Assembly: GCA_032622095.1 (NCBI GenBank)
Contig: CP136068.1
Span: 1,609,607 to 1,673,606, forward strand
Origin: Siphonodentalium dalli
Lineage: Eukaryota > Mollusca > Scaphopoda > Gadilida > Siphonodentaliidae
Direction: 5' to 3'
Length of the DNA: 64,000 nt
In this document: one piece after another, positions 10,303 through 25,300 of the stretch
Position numbering within the stretch: position 1 is the first letter of the stretch
Layout of the letters: each line of letters opens with the position of its first letter
Translations under genes and position numbers: made by a program
The notes under the pieces: generated by a model
What the model was told of the DNA's origin: nothing
The model's input: only the letters and a program-made list of their open reading frames with translations
The model's database searches: none

Positions 10303-13300
10303 GTAATTCCATCTGAATATATTTATTTTCCAATAAAATGCTACACAGGTAGGTTGCTATACAGGTAGGTTGCAGGTAATTGAATGTTTAACCCTATATA
10401 TATTAAAGCACAATTCGGGTCCGTATGTTTATTTAAAAAGTGGGATTGTCAAGAGGCTTATACTACTGGACTATCAGAATTGCTGGAACCTTTATTCAGA
10501 TCAGAAACAGATAGTCCAAACATGTTGCTGGAAGTCTGTTTAGTAACTCCTATGACAACAATGCACACTTTTAGAAATATATATGATTGACTTTATAGCA
10601 TTTCAGATAGTCTTGCTTCCGTGTTGGAAATTACCACCCTGTACCGCTATTCCACCCTGTACTGTTATTCCACCCTGTACTGTTATTCCACCATTTACTG
10701 TTATTCCACCCTGTACTGTTATTCCAACCCATACTATTATTGCATTTAGCAGAATTGTCAACCCTGTACTATTATTCCGCACTGTATGCTTCTTTGAACC
10801 CCGAGAGTATAGTAGATTCTACTTATTTTTTTAATATTCATTTTACCACCTCTAACTTTGTACATGTTCACAATCACAAAATTATTTATATTCAATCATG
10901 CCATCCCATGTGCATATATGGCATTCAATCATGTGTTATTAAAACCAACTTACCAAATATAGATTATTTCACTTCAATGACGGACAGAATCGTTGGCAGG
11001 AATTATCTTGCGTGTATGTCTTCAGATTAGATCAATTGCTCGCTTATGTTTGCATATATGAAAATAGAGGGCAAACTTTCGCAAGCATGATGATTTCAAA
11101 CATGTTGTTAAAAGCGAATGTTGCAGGTTATAGAATGTTTAACCCTTTATACACTAAAGCATAATTGACGAGTAGTTGTCCAATAAGAAATGTTCAACGA
11201 TATTTCCCACAGTAAACAGAACCCTTCTGTACTTGTATTTATATGTCGCCTGCTCTTAATATTACCTGCACATCAATAATATATGAACTAATTCAGTTAG
11301 TATACATGTAGCAAGGGTTAACGATTTGGGTCTGTTTCATTAGGTTCACACTGTAATGTTCTTCAACTATTACAGCGATGATGCATTTCATAAACTGCGT
11401 CTCCGTCGTCATAAGTCTTCCATATTTTGCCGGTTTATAACAGATAAAACGCCCCATTGTCAGGGCTATTAGTTCCCTAATGTGACACGTCTTCCATATA
11501 TTTCCCGGTTTATAATAGGTAAAAAGTCCTATTGTGAGGGTAAATTATTCCATAATGTGACACGTCTTCCCTATTCGGCCCGGTTTATAATAGATTAAAC
11601 GCCCCATTGTGATGGTTAATAGTCCCATAATGTTACACGTCTTCCCTATTCGGCCCGGTTTATAATAGGTAAAACGCCCCACTGTGAGGGTTAATAATTC
11701 TATAATGTATTACGTCTTCCATATTCGGCCCGGTTTATAATAGATAAACGCCCTATTGTGATGGTTAATAGTTCCATAATGTGACACGTCTTCCATATTC
11801 GACCCGGTTTATAATAGATAAACGCCCTATTGTGATGGTTAATAGTCCAATAATGTGACACGTCTTCCCTATTCGGCCCGATTTATAATAGATAAAACGC
11901 CCCATCGTGATCGAGGGTTAATAGTTCCATAATGTGATACGTCTTCCATATTCGACCCGGTTTATAATAGACAAACGCCCTATTGTGATGGTTAATAGTT
12001 CCATAATGTGACAGGTCTTCCATATTCGACCCGGTTTATAATAAATAAACGCCCCATTGTGATGGTTAATCATTCCGTAATGTGACACGTCTTCCATATT
12101 CGGCCCGGTTTATATAGGTAAAACGCCCATTTGTGATGGCTAATAGTCCCATAATGTGACACGTCTTCCCTATTAGGCCCGGGTTATAATAGGTAAAACG
12201 CCCCACTCTGATGGTTAATAATCCCCTAATGTGTTACCCGTTTGCCGTGATGTGCTACCTACGAGGAATCAACAGCCTCACCGCGCGAGCTATCAAATGG
12301 ACGACATGTGTGCACGGGCCATACGACTTATGATCACGTACGTCCTACTACCAGACGAGCGGTTGAGTTGGTCGAGCTCTGTCAATCGGCAAGTCACGCC
12401 TCTTAACATTGTTCCAGAATGCATTATAGTTCGATGTTGTATTGACTTCATAACCATCATCAACTTTCCATATAAGCTGAAGTTTCGTAACTGGTGCCCG
12501 ATCCTCTTATCATTCACACTATCTAATATATATTTTGGGACTCCTGTATGTCTGTTTGTTTGTTAGCAATGGCCGGGAAAACTGCCGGACGGATTTCGAC
12601 GAAATTTGATACCTAGGGGTACTTTTGTCCGGGGAGTGTTTTGAACCGGCAAATCGTGATCCCTACCTACCTTGATCTTCAAAATGGTCAATTCATGGAC
12701 AATTCGGGCCTTTCGACGGATTTCGATCCACGGTGGTTTTCAAAACCACCTATATGAAAATTGGTATCTGAAGTCCGGATGAAAAGCAGAGGGGAAACAG
12801 CCCGGACGAAGTCCGGTCACCCTGCTATTGCATATAATTTGCCGAATGAGGTCCACAGAGGGTGAATTTAGTTACGCTATCCCGAAATTCACCCTCTGGG
12901 AACCTCATTCTGCTTAGACCTCAGCTGCTGTGGCAGACCTAGGATCAGATTGAAGTTCTCAAGTTTTATCGTCTTCAAATTTGGGGATATAGAATCTCAA
13001 CAGAAGTGACTAACATACAGTTGTAAGGAGACTATAGATACTTCCAGAAAATGAGGCCTAAGCAGAATGAGGTCCCAGGAGTGTTACGTTGGTGATGCTA
13101 GCCCGCCATACGGGGTAGCGTCACTAAATTCACCATATGGGGACCTCATTCTGCAAATGACATATACACTACTTAGAAATAATGGGCCAGCTTCTGTGCC
13201 GCAGAATAATAACTTAATCGTCATTGCGGCCCATAATCTATTATATATTTTGGAAGATCTGTCTGTCTGTGTGTCTGTGTGTGTGTTCGCGATGAACTCG

Positions 13301-16300
13301 AAAACGACAGAGCCGATTTCGATGAAACTTGGTATGTGGGGGTATTTTCGGCCGGGAACGGGCATAGGCCTATTAATTTGTCCGTGCGACGTGACCTTGA
13401 CCTTGAAATCGGGTAATTTCAAGGTCAAACGCCCAAATATTACGGGATTTCAATGAAACTTGGTATGCGGGGGTACATTCGTATGGGGAGTCTCATAAGC
13501 ATATTCATTTACCCGTGCGACGTGACCTTGACCTTGAAATCGGGTCAATTCAAGGTCAAATCGCCAATTTTGATGGGATTTCGACGAAATTTTATACATG
13601 GGGGTACTTTTGCAATTGAGTGTTTTGGACGGGTCCAATCGTGACCCCGACCAGACCTTGACCTTCAAAATGATCAATTCAAGGTCAAATCTGGTAAAAC
13701 CGGATGGATTTCGACGGGCACGTTTGTCGGGTACTTTTGTCCGGGCAGTGTTTTGGACTGGTCAAATCGTTACCCCACTTGACCTTGACCTTCAAAATGG
13801 ACAATTCAAGGTCAAAGCCCGGACGAAGTCGGGTCACCTTCTAGTCTATTATATATTTTGGAAGATCTGTCTGTGTATCTGTGTATCTGTGGTCTGTGTG
13901 TTCGCGATGAACTCGAAAACGGCCGACCCGATTTCGATAAAACTTCGTATGTGAGGGTACTATCGGTCGGGAAGTGGCATAGGCATATTAATTTTCAGAT
14001 CCGAGGTCAACTTTTCACGTGCCGAGGTCAAATCTGTTTTTACGCCGTTTTGCGCTAATATATTTCAGTTCGGTGCTCACAAATCGATTCGATATAACGC
14101 GAATAATAAATTGCCAGTCATATAATTTGCACGGTTAGAATCTGTGGTGCTTCATCTTTCCAATGATATATCACACGCCTGTCTACGTTTAACGTTTCTA
14201 CCTTAATTATCGGGAAGAACGCAGGACCATGCTTCGCTCATCGAAAAACATTCCGTATATATATTACGCCGTCAACAGATCGTGACGTGATCGCGTTTAA
14301 CTCTTAACCGGCCGATGTCGCGTTAACTCATCACCGGCCGAGGTATCCGCAAATGACATTGGGCAATATATATATCTCGGAAACGGGTGGAGCTATCGAC
14401 TTGAAATTTGGTATGTGAATGTATCTTGCCCCGGATACGAATTTTATCGGGTAGCTTGTATATGTTCTTTTTACACTATAATTTATTACTGTGTAGTGCT
14501 ATGTGACTAGTCTTGGTATCCAAATAAGCTTATTAATTCTTGGTAAAGTTGCCGCCCTGTGTGGTGCTTATGTTGGTCCATATATATGTTTATCATATGA
14601 CTCAATCATTATTTACTTTGGAAAGTATGTCATAAATCAATTTCATATGAACTACTAGTTCATATCACCTTCCGATAATTTGATTGGTTTGTTGACAAAA
14701 AAGTATGTTCTGATTGGCTGAATGGCAGCCGGAGCCGAGCCGTGTCTCTAACTAAATGCAGGTTAAATTCGTGCGCGTCAATCAACGCGATGCCGAAATT
14801 CTCGCAATTATAATCTTGAAATATATAGTTTTGGACATTGTAATACGATAAATAGAATATGTAATTCGTATTTATCTAATAAACATACGATATAATGTCA
14901 CAAACTGAGAACAGAATCGCGCACTATATCTTCGCGTGCATATTATTTCTGCTAGTTCACCAGGTGTAATTGGGCTTCGGGTGCAATGAAGTGACGTCTC
15001 ATTAACCTTTTGCTGCCGATGTCATATAGCTATTTAGTGATGTGTGTGCGTTTTGGACATCATAATCAATTTATAGGTGTCATATGATAAATAGAATATG
15101 TAATTCGTGTTTCTCTCATATGATATTTATGAAACTCGTCACGAATATTCTTAGACTCGTTTCATAAATATCATATGAGAGAAACACTCATTTCATATCC
15201 TCTATTTATTTAGAAAGTGAGATTGTCAGGCAGTTTCTACTATGACAATAAACAATGCAGAATTTGATAAATATATATCGTTGACCTTATATCATTTCAG
15301 ATAGACTTTATTTCACCACGTACTGTTATTCCGCCCGTACGCTTATTAGATTTAGCATAATTGTCCACTCTGTATTCTTATTCCGCACCGTATTCTTATT
15401 AGCTTTCTCATATTTGCCCACTCTGTACTCTTATTCCGCACCGTATTCTATTTGGACCCCGAGAGTATTAAACCAATCAATCAATCAAGAAAATTGTCTT
15501 GTTTCCTTTGTGGATGTTGCTCACGTTTATGTCACTATTTCTTTATATTGTTGGTGATTGTGTATATTCTTCATATTCTTCCCAGGTTAATAAAGATGTC
15601 GAGTCCTAACCTTAACATTCTCACATGCACGGGTGGAGTTCTACTCAACTTAGGATGTGTTCTATATGGGCTAGACCACTTCCTGTCACGTGCTATAAAT
15701 GACGTCACGACTGCCGTCTGTCAGGTAATAAGCATTGTATGAATTCATCCACAGAACTTTAACTTGTGCATTCACATTTAATTTACAAGGCCTTTGATAA
15801 TGATCCTATATGACACTACGCTGTATGTTATTTTATCAGCCGTGTCGCCATTTGTTTAATTACTAATCATGGTCTATATATCGTTGCTATTTTAATTAAC
15901 CCTTTCATCTGCATCAAACTACTGTGTCAGTTCTTTATCTTATATATGTAAGGCTCACACAGGGAGCCTCGCAAAGATTAGATAATGCACTGGCTTGTAC
16001 AAGGTCAAGGCCAACTGGCTGACAGTGGATTATCTATCCGCAATACTAGCTGACTTACAGATGATTATCTATCCACAGTACTAACTAACTCACAGTGAAT
16101 TACCTACCCACAATACGAACTGGCTGACAGTGGATTATCTATCCACAGTACTAACTGACTCACAGTGGATTATCTATCCACAACACTAACTGACTCACAG
16201 TGGATTATCGATCCACAATACTAACTGACTGACAAATGGATTATCTATCCACAATACTAATTGACTCACAGTGAATTATTATCCACATTACGAACTGGCT

Positions 16301-19300
16301 GACAGATGATTATCTATCCACAGTACTAACTGACTAACAGTGAATTATCTATCCACATTACTAACTGACTCACAGTGGATTATCTATCCACAATACGAAC
16401 TGGCTGACAGATGATTATCTATCCACAGTACTAACTGAATAACAGTGGATTATCTATCCGCAATACTAACTGACTGACAGTGAATTATCTATCCACAATA
16501 CTAACTGACTGACAGTGAATTATCTATCCACAATACTAACTGACTAACAGTGGATTATCTACCCACAATACTAACTGACTGACAGTGAATTATCTATCCA
16601 CATTACTAACTGACTGACAGAGGGTTATCTATCCACAATACTAACTGGCTGACAGTGAATTATCTATCCACAATACTAACTGACTAACAGTGGATTATCT
16701 ATCCACATTACTAACTGACTCACAGTGGATTATCTATCCACAATACGAACTGGCTGACAGATGATTATCTATCCACATTACTAACTGACTAACAGTGGAT
16801 TATCTATCCGCAATACTAACTGACTGACAGTGAATTATCTATCCACAATACTAGCTGACTGACAGTGGACTATCTATCCACAATACTAACTGACTGACAG
16901 TGAATTATCTATCCACAATACTAACTGACTGACAGTGAATTATCTATCCGCAATACTAGCTGACTGACAGTGAATTATCTATCCACAATACTAGCTGACT
17001 GACAGTGGACTATCTATCCACAATACTAACTGACTGACAGTGAATTATCTATCCACAATACTAACTGACTGACAGTGAATTATCTATCCACAATACTAAC
17101 TGACTGACAGTGAATTATCTATCCGCAATACTAGCTGACTTACAGATGATTATCTATCCACAGTACTAACTGACTAACAGTGGATTATCTATCCACAATA
17201 CGAACTGGCTGACAGTGAATTATCTATCCACAATACTAACTGGCTGACAAATGGATTATCTATCCACAATACTAACTGGCTGACAGTGGATTATCTATCC
17301 ACAATACTAACTGACTGAGTGGATTATCTATCCACAATACTAACTGACTGACAGTGAATTATCTATCCACAATACTAACTGACTCACAGTGGATTATCTA
17401 TCCACAATACTAACTGACTGAGAGTGGATTATCTATCCACAATACTAACTGACTGACAAATGGATTATCTATCCACAATACTAACTGACTCACAGTGGAT
17501 TATCTATCCACAATACTAACTGACTCACAGTGGAGTATCTATCCACAATACTAACTGACTGAGTGAATTATCTATCCACAATACTAACTGACTCACAGTG
17601 GATTATCTATCCACAATACTAACTGACTGAGAATGGATTATCTATCCAAAATGCTAACTGACTGAGAATGGATTATCTATCCAAAATACTAACTGACTCA
17701 CAGTGGATTATCTATCCACAATACTAACTGACTGATAATGGATTATATATCCACAATACTAACTGACTTACATATGATTATCTATCCACAATACTAACTG
17801 ACTCACAGTGGATTATCTATCCACAATACTAACTGACTGACAGTGAATTATCTATCCACAATACTAACTGACTGACAGTGAATTATCTACCCACAATACG
17901 AACTGACTGACAGTGGACTATCTATCCACAATACTAACTGACTGACAGTGGATTATCTATCCACAATACTAACTGACTGACAGTGGAGTATCTATCCACA
18001 ATACTAACTGACTGACAGTGGACTATCTATCCACAATACTAACTGACTGACAGTGAATTATCTACCCACAATACGAACTGACTGACAGTGGACTATCTAT
18101 CCACAATACTAACTGACTGACAGTAAATTATCTATCCACAATACTAACTGACTCACAGTGGATTATTTATCCACAATACTAACTGGCTGACAAATGGATT
18201 ATCTACCCACAATACTAACTGACTCACAGTGGATTATTTATCCACAATACTAACTGGCTGACAAATGGATTATCTACCCACAATACTAACTGACTCACAG
18301 TGGATTATTTATCCACAATACTAACTGGCTGACAAATGGATTATCTACCCACAACACTAACTGACTGACAGAGGGTTATCTATCCACAATACTAACTGAC
18401 TGACAGTGGACTATCTATCCACAATACTAACTGACTCACAGTTGATTATTTATCCACAATACTAACTGGCTGACAAATGGATTATCTACCCACAATACTA
18501 ACTGACTCACAGTGGATTATTTATCCACAATACTAACTGGCTGACAAATGGGTTATCTACCCACAACACTAACTGACTGACAGAGGGTTATCTATCCACA
18601 ATACTAACTGACTGACAGTGGACTATCTATCCACAATACTAACTGACTGACAGTGAATTATCTATCCACAATACTAACTGACCGACAGTGATTTATCTAC
18701 CCACAATACTAACTGACTGACAGTGAATTATCTATCCACAATACTAACTGACTGACAGTGAATTATCTATCCACAATACTAACTGACTGACAGTGAATTA
18801 TCTATCCACAATACTAACTGACTGACAGTGAATTATCTATCCACAATACTAACTGATTGACAGTGAATTATCTATCCACAATACTAACTGACTGACAGTG
18901 GATTATCTATCCACAATACTAACTGACTCACAGATGATTATCCATCCACAATACTAACTGATTGACAGTGAATTATCTATCCACAATACTAACTGACTCA
19001 CAGTGGATGATCTATCCACAATACTAACTGACTCACAGTGGATTATTTATCCACAATACTAACTGGCTGACAAATGGATTATCTATCCACAATACTAACT
19101 GACTGAGAGTGGATTATCTATCCACAATACTAACTGACTGACAAATGGATTATCTATCCACAATACTAACTGACTCACAGTGGATTATCTATCCACAATA
19201 CTAACTGACTCACAGTGGAGTATCTATCCACAATACTAACTGACTGAGTGAATTATCTATCCACAATACTAACTGACTCACAGTGGATTATCTATCCACA

Positions 19301-22300
19301 ATACTAACTGACTGAGAATGGATTATCTATCCAAAATGCTAACTGACTGAGAATGGATTATCTATCCAAAATACTAACTGACTCACAGTGGATTATCTAT
19401 CCACAATACTAACTGACTGATAATGGATTATATATCCACAATACTAACTGACTTACATATGATTATCTATCCACAATACTAACTGACTCACAGTGGATTA
19501 TCTATCCACAATACTAACTGACTGACAGTGAATTATCTATCTACAATACTAACTGACTGACAGTGAATTATCTACCCACAATACGAACTGACTGACAGTG
19601 GACTATCTATCCACAATACTAACTGACTGACAGTGGATTATCTATCCACAATACTAACTGACTGACAGTGGAGTATCTATCCACAATACTAACTGACTGA
19701 CAGTGGACTATCTATCCACAATACTAACTGACTGACAGTGAATTATCTACCCACAATACGAACTGACTGACAGTGGACTATCTATCCACAATACTAACTG
19801 ACTGACAGTAAATTATCTATCCACAATACTAACTGACTCACAGTGGATTATTTATCCACAATACTAACTGGCTGACAAATGGATTATCTACCCACAATAC
19901 TAACTGACTCACAGTGGATTATTTATCCACAATACTAACTGGCTGACAAATGGATTATCTACCCACAATACTAACTGACTCACAGTGGATTATTTATCCA
20001 CAATACTAACTGGCTGACAAATGGATTATCTACCCACAACACTAACTGACTGACAGAGGGTTATCTATCCACAATACTAACTGACTGACAGTGGACCATC
20101 TATCCACAATACTAACTGACTCACAGTGGATTATTTATCCACAATACTAACTGGCTGACAAATGGATTATCTACCCACAATACTAACTGACTCACAGTGG
20201 ATTATTTATCCACAATACTAACTGTCTGACAAATGGATTATCTACCCACAACACTAACTGACTGACAGAGGGTTATCTATCCACAATACTAACTGACTGA
20301 CAGTGGACTATCTATCCACAATACTAACTGACTGACAGTGAATTATCTATCCACAATACTAACTGACCGACAGTGATTTATCTACCCACAATACTAACTG
20401 ACTGACAGTGAATTATCTATCCACAATACTAACTGACTGACAGTGAATTATCTATCCACAATACTAACTGACTGACAGTGAATTATCTATCCACAATACT
20501 AACTGACTGACAGTGAATTATCTATCCACAATACTAACTGATTGACAATGAATTATCTATCCACAATACTAACTGACTGACAGTGGATTATCTATCCACA
20601 ATACTAACTGACTCACAGATGATTATCTATCCACAATACTAACTGATTGACAGTGAATTATCTATCCACAATACTAACTGACTCACAGTGGATGATCTAT
20701 CCACAATACTAACTGACTCACAGTGGATTATTTATCCACAATACTAACTGGCTGACAAATGGATTATCTACCCACATCACTAACTGACTGACAGAGGGTT
20801 ATCTATCCACAATACTAACTGACTGACAGTGGACTATATATCCACAATACTAACTGACTGACAGTTAATTATCTATCCACAATACTAACTGACTCACAGT
20901 GGAGTATCTATCCACAATACTAACTGACTGAGTGAATTATCTATCCACAATACTAACTGACTCACAGTGGATTATCTATCCACAATACTAACTGACTGAG
21001 AATGGATTATCTATCCAAAATGCTAACTGACTGAGAATGGATTATCTATCCAAAATACTAACTGACTCACAGTGGATTATCTATCCACAATACTAACTGA
21101 CTGATAATGGATTATATATCCACAATACTAACTGACTTACATATGATTATCTATCCACAATACTAACTGACTCACAGTGGATTATCTATCCACAATACTA
21201 ACTGACTGACAGTGAATTATCTATCTACAATACTAACTGACTGACAGTGAATTATCTACCCACAATACGAACTGACTGACAGTGGACTATCTATCCACAA
21301 TACTAACTGACTGACAGTGGATTATCTATCCACAATACTAACTGACTGACAGTGGAGTATCTATCCACAATACTAACTGACTGACAGTGGACTATCTATC
21401 CACAATACTAACTGACTGACAGTGAATTATCTACCCACAATACGAACTGACTGACAGTGGACTATCTATCCACAATACTAACTGACTGACAGTAAATTAT
21501 CTATCCACAATACTAACTGACTCACAGTGGATTATTTATCCACAATACTAACTGGCTGACAAATGGATTATCTACCCACAATACTAACTGACTCACAGTG
21601 GATTATTTATCCACAATACTAACTGGCTGACAAATGGATTATCTACCCACAATACTAACTGACTCACAGTGGATTATTTATCCACAATACTAACTGGCTG
21701 ACAAATGGATTATCTACCCACAACACTAACTGACTGACAGAGGGTTATCTATCCACAATACTAACTGACTGACAGTGGACTATCTATCCACAATACTAAT
21801 TGACTCACAGTGGATTATTTATCCACAATACTAACTGGCTGACAAATGGATTATCTACCCACAATACTAACTGACTCACAGTGGATTATTTATCCACAAT
21901 ACTAACTGTCTGACAAATGGATTATCTACCCACAACACTAACTGACTGACAGAGGGTTATCTATCCACAATACTAACTGACTGACAGTGGACTATCTATC
22001 CACAATACTAACTGACTGACAGTGAATTATCTATCCACAATACTAACTGACCGACAGTGATTTATCTACCCACAATACTAACTGACTGACAGTGAATTAT
22101 ATATCCACAATACTAACTGACTGACAGTGAATTATCTATCCACAATACTAACTGACTGACAATGAATTATCTATCCACAATACTAACTGACTGACAGTGA
22201 ATTATCTATCCACAATACTAACTGATTGACAATGAATTATCTATCCACAATACTAACTGACTGACAGTGGATTATCTATCCACAATACTAACTGACTCAC

Positions 22301-25300
22301 AGATGATTATCTATCCACAATACTAACTGATTGACAGTGAATTATCTATCCACAATACTAACTGACTCACAGTGGATGATCTATCCACAATACTAACTGA
22401 CTCACAGTGGATTATTTATCCACAATACTAACTGGCTGACAAATGGATTATCTACCCACAACACTAACTGACTGACAGAGGGTTATCTATCCACAATACT
22501 AACTGACTGACAGTGGACTATATATCCACAATACTAACTGACTGACAGTTAATTATCTATCCACAATACTAACTGGCTGACAGTGAATTATCTATCCACA
22601 ATACTAACTGACTGACAGTGAATTATCTATCCACAATACTAACTGATTGACAGTGAATTATCTATCCACAATACTAACTGACTGACAGTGGATTATCTAT
22701 CCACAATACTAACCGACTCACAGATGATTATCTATCCACAATACTAACTGATTGACAGTGAATTATCTATCCACAATACTAACTGACTCACAGTGGATTA
22801 TCTATCCACAATACTAACTGACTCACAGTGGATTAGTTATCCACAATACTAACTGGCTGACAAATGGATTATCTACCCACAACACTAACTGACTGACAGA
22901 GGGTTATCTATCCACAATGCTAACTGACTGACAGTGGACTATCTATCCACAATACTAACTGACTGACAGTGAATTATCTATCCACAATACTAACTGACTG
23001 ACAGTGAATTATCTATCCACAATACTAACTGGCTGACAGTGAATTATCTATCCACAATACTAACTGACTGACAGTGAATTATCTATCCACAATAATAACT
23101 GACTGACAGTGAATTATCTATCCACAATACGAACTGACTGACAGTGGATTATCTATCCACAATACTAACTGACTGACAGTGAATTATCTATCCACAATAC
23201 GAACTGGCTGACAGTGAATTATCTATCCACAATACTAACTGACTGACAGTGAATTATCTATCCACAATACTAACTGACTGACAGTGAATTATCTATCCAC
23301 AATACTAACTGACTGACAGTGGATTATCTATCCACAATACTAACTGACTGACAGTGAATTATCTATCCACAATACTAACTGACTGACAGTGGATTATCTA
23401 TCCATAATACTAATTGACTGACAGTGGATTATCTATCCACAATACTAACTGACTGATAATGGATTATCATTCCACAATACTAACTGACTCACAGTGGATT
23501 ATCTATCCACAATACTAACTGACTCACAGATGATTATATATCCACAATACTAACTGATTGACAGTGAATTATCTATCAACAATACTAACTGACTCACAGT
23601 GGATTATCTATCCACAATACTAACTGGCTGATAGTAGATTATCTATCCACAATACTAACTGACTCACAGTGAATTATCTATCCACAATACTAACTGACTC
23701 ACAGATGATTATCTATCCACAATACTAACTGACTGACAGATGATTATCTATCCACAATACTAACTGACTGACAGTGAATTATCCATCCACAATACTAATT
23801 GACTGACAGTGAATTACCTATCCATAATACTAATTGACTGACAGTGGATTATCTATCCACAATACTAATTGACTGACAGTGAATTATCTACCCACAATAC
23901 GAACTGACTCACAGTGGATTATCTATCCACAATACTAACTGACTGACAGTGGATTATCTATCCACAATACTAATTGACTGACAGTGGATTATCTATCCAC
24001 AATACTAATTGACTCACAGCGGATTATCTATCCACAATACTAACTGACTGACAGTGGATTATCTATCCACAATACTAACTGACTGACAGTGGATTATCTA
24101 TCCACAATACTAATTGACTCACAGATGATTATCTATCCACAATACTAACTGACTGACAGTGGATTATCTATCCACAATACTAATTGACTGACAGTGAATT
24201 ATCTATCCATAATACTAATTGACTGACAGTGGATTATCTATCCATAATACGAACTGGCTGACAGTGAATTATCTACCCACAATACGAACTGACTCACAGT
24301 GGATTATCTATCCACAATACTAACTGACTGACAGTGGATTATCTATCCACATTACTAACTGACTGACAGTGGATTATCTATCCACAATACTAACTGACTG
24401 ACAGTGAATTATCTATCCACAATACTAACTGACTGACAGTGGATTATCTATCCACATACTAACTGACTGACAGTGGATTATCTATCCACATACTAACTGA
24501 CTGAGAGTGGATTATCTATCCACATTACTAACTGACTGAGAGTGGATTATCTATCCACATTACTAACTGACTGACAGTGGATTATCTATCCACAATACTA
24601 ACTGACTGACAGTGAATTATCTATCCACAATACTAACTGACTGACAGTGAATTATCTATCCACAATACTAACTGACTGACAGTGAATTATCTATCCACAA
24701 TACTAACTGACTGACAGTGAATTATCTATCCACAATACTAACTGACTGACAGTGGATTATCTATCCACAATACTAATTGACTGACAGTGAATTATCTATC
24801 CACAATACTAACTGACTGACAGTGAATTATCTATCCACAATACTAACCGACTGACAGTGAATTATCTATCCACAATACTAGCTGACTGACAGTGAATTAT
24901 CTATCCACAATACTAACTGGCTGACAGTGGATTATCTATCCACAATACTAACTGACTGACAGTGAATTATCTATCCACAATACTAACTGACTGACAGTGA
25001 ATTATATATCCACAATACTAACTGACTGACAGTGAATTATCTATCCACAATACTAACTGACTGACAGTGAATTATCTATCCACAATACTAACTGACTGAC
25101 AGAGGGTTATCTATCCACAATACTAACTGACTGACAGTGGACTATCTATCCACAATACTAACTGACTGACAGTGAATTATCTATCCGCAATACTAGCTGA
25201 CTGACAGTGAATTATCTATCCACAATACTAACTGGCTGACAGTGGATTATCTATCCACAATACTAACTGACTGACAGTGAATTATCTATCCACAATACTA

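Noticed and set aside
13067-13954. Open frames of 75-129 codons on both strands
   Set aside because: They lie in the modular body of the Helitron-like elements and match no protein family.
15452-15742. A separate small membrane protein of 96 residues
   Set aside because: The conserved part is exactly exon 2 of the receptor between a good acceptor and donor. The flanking codons are intronic.
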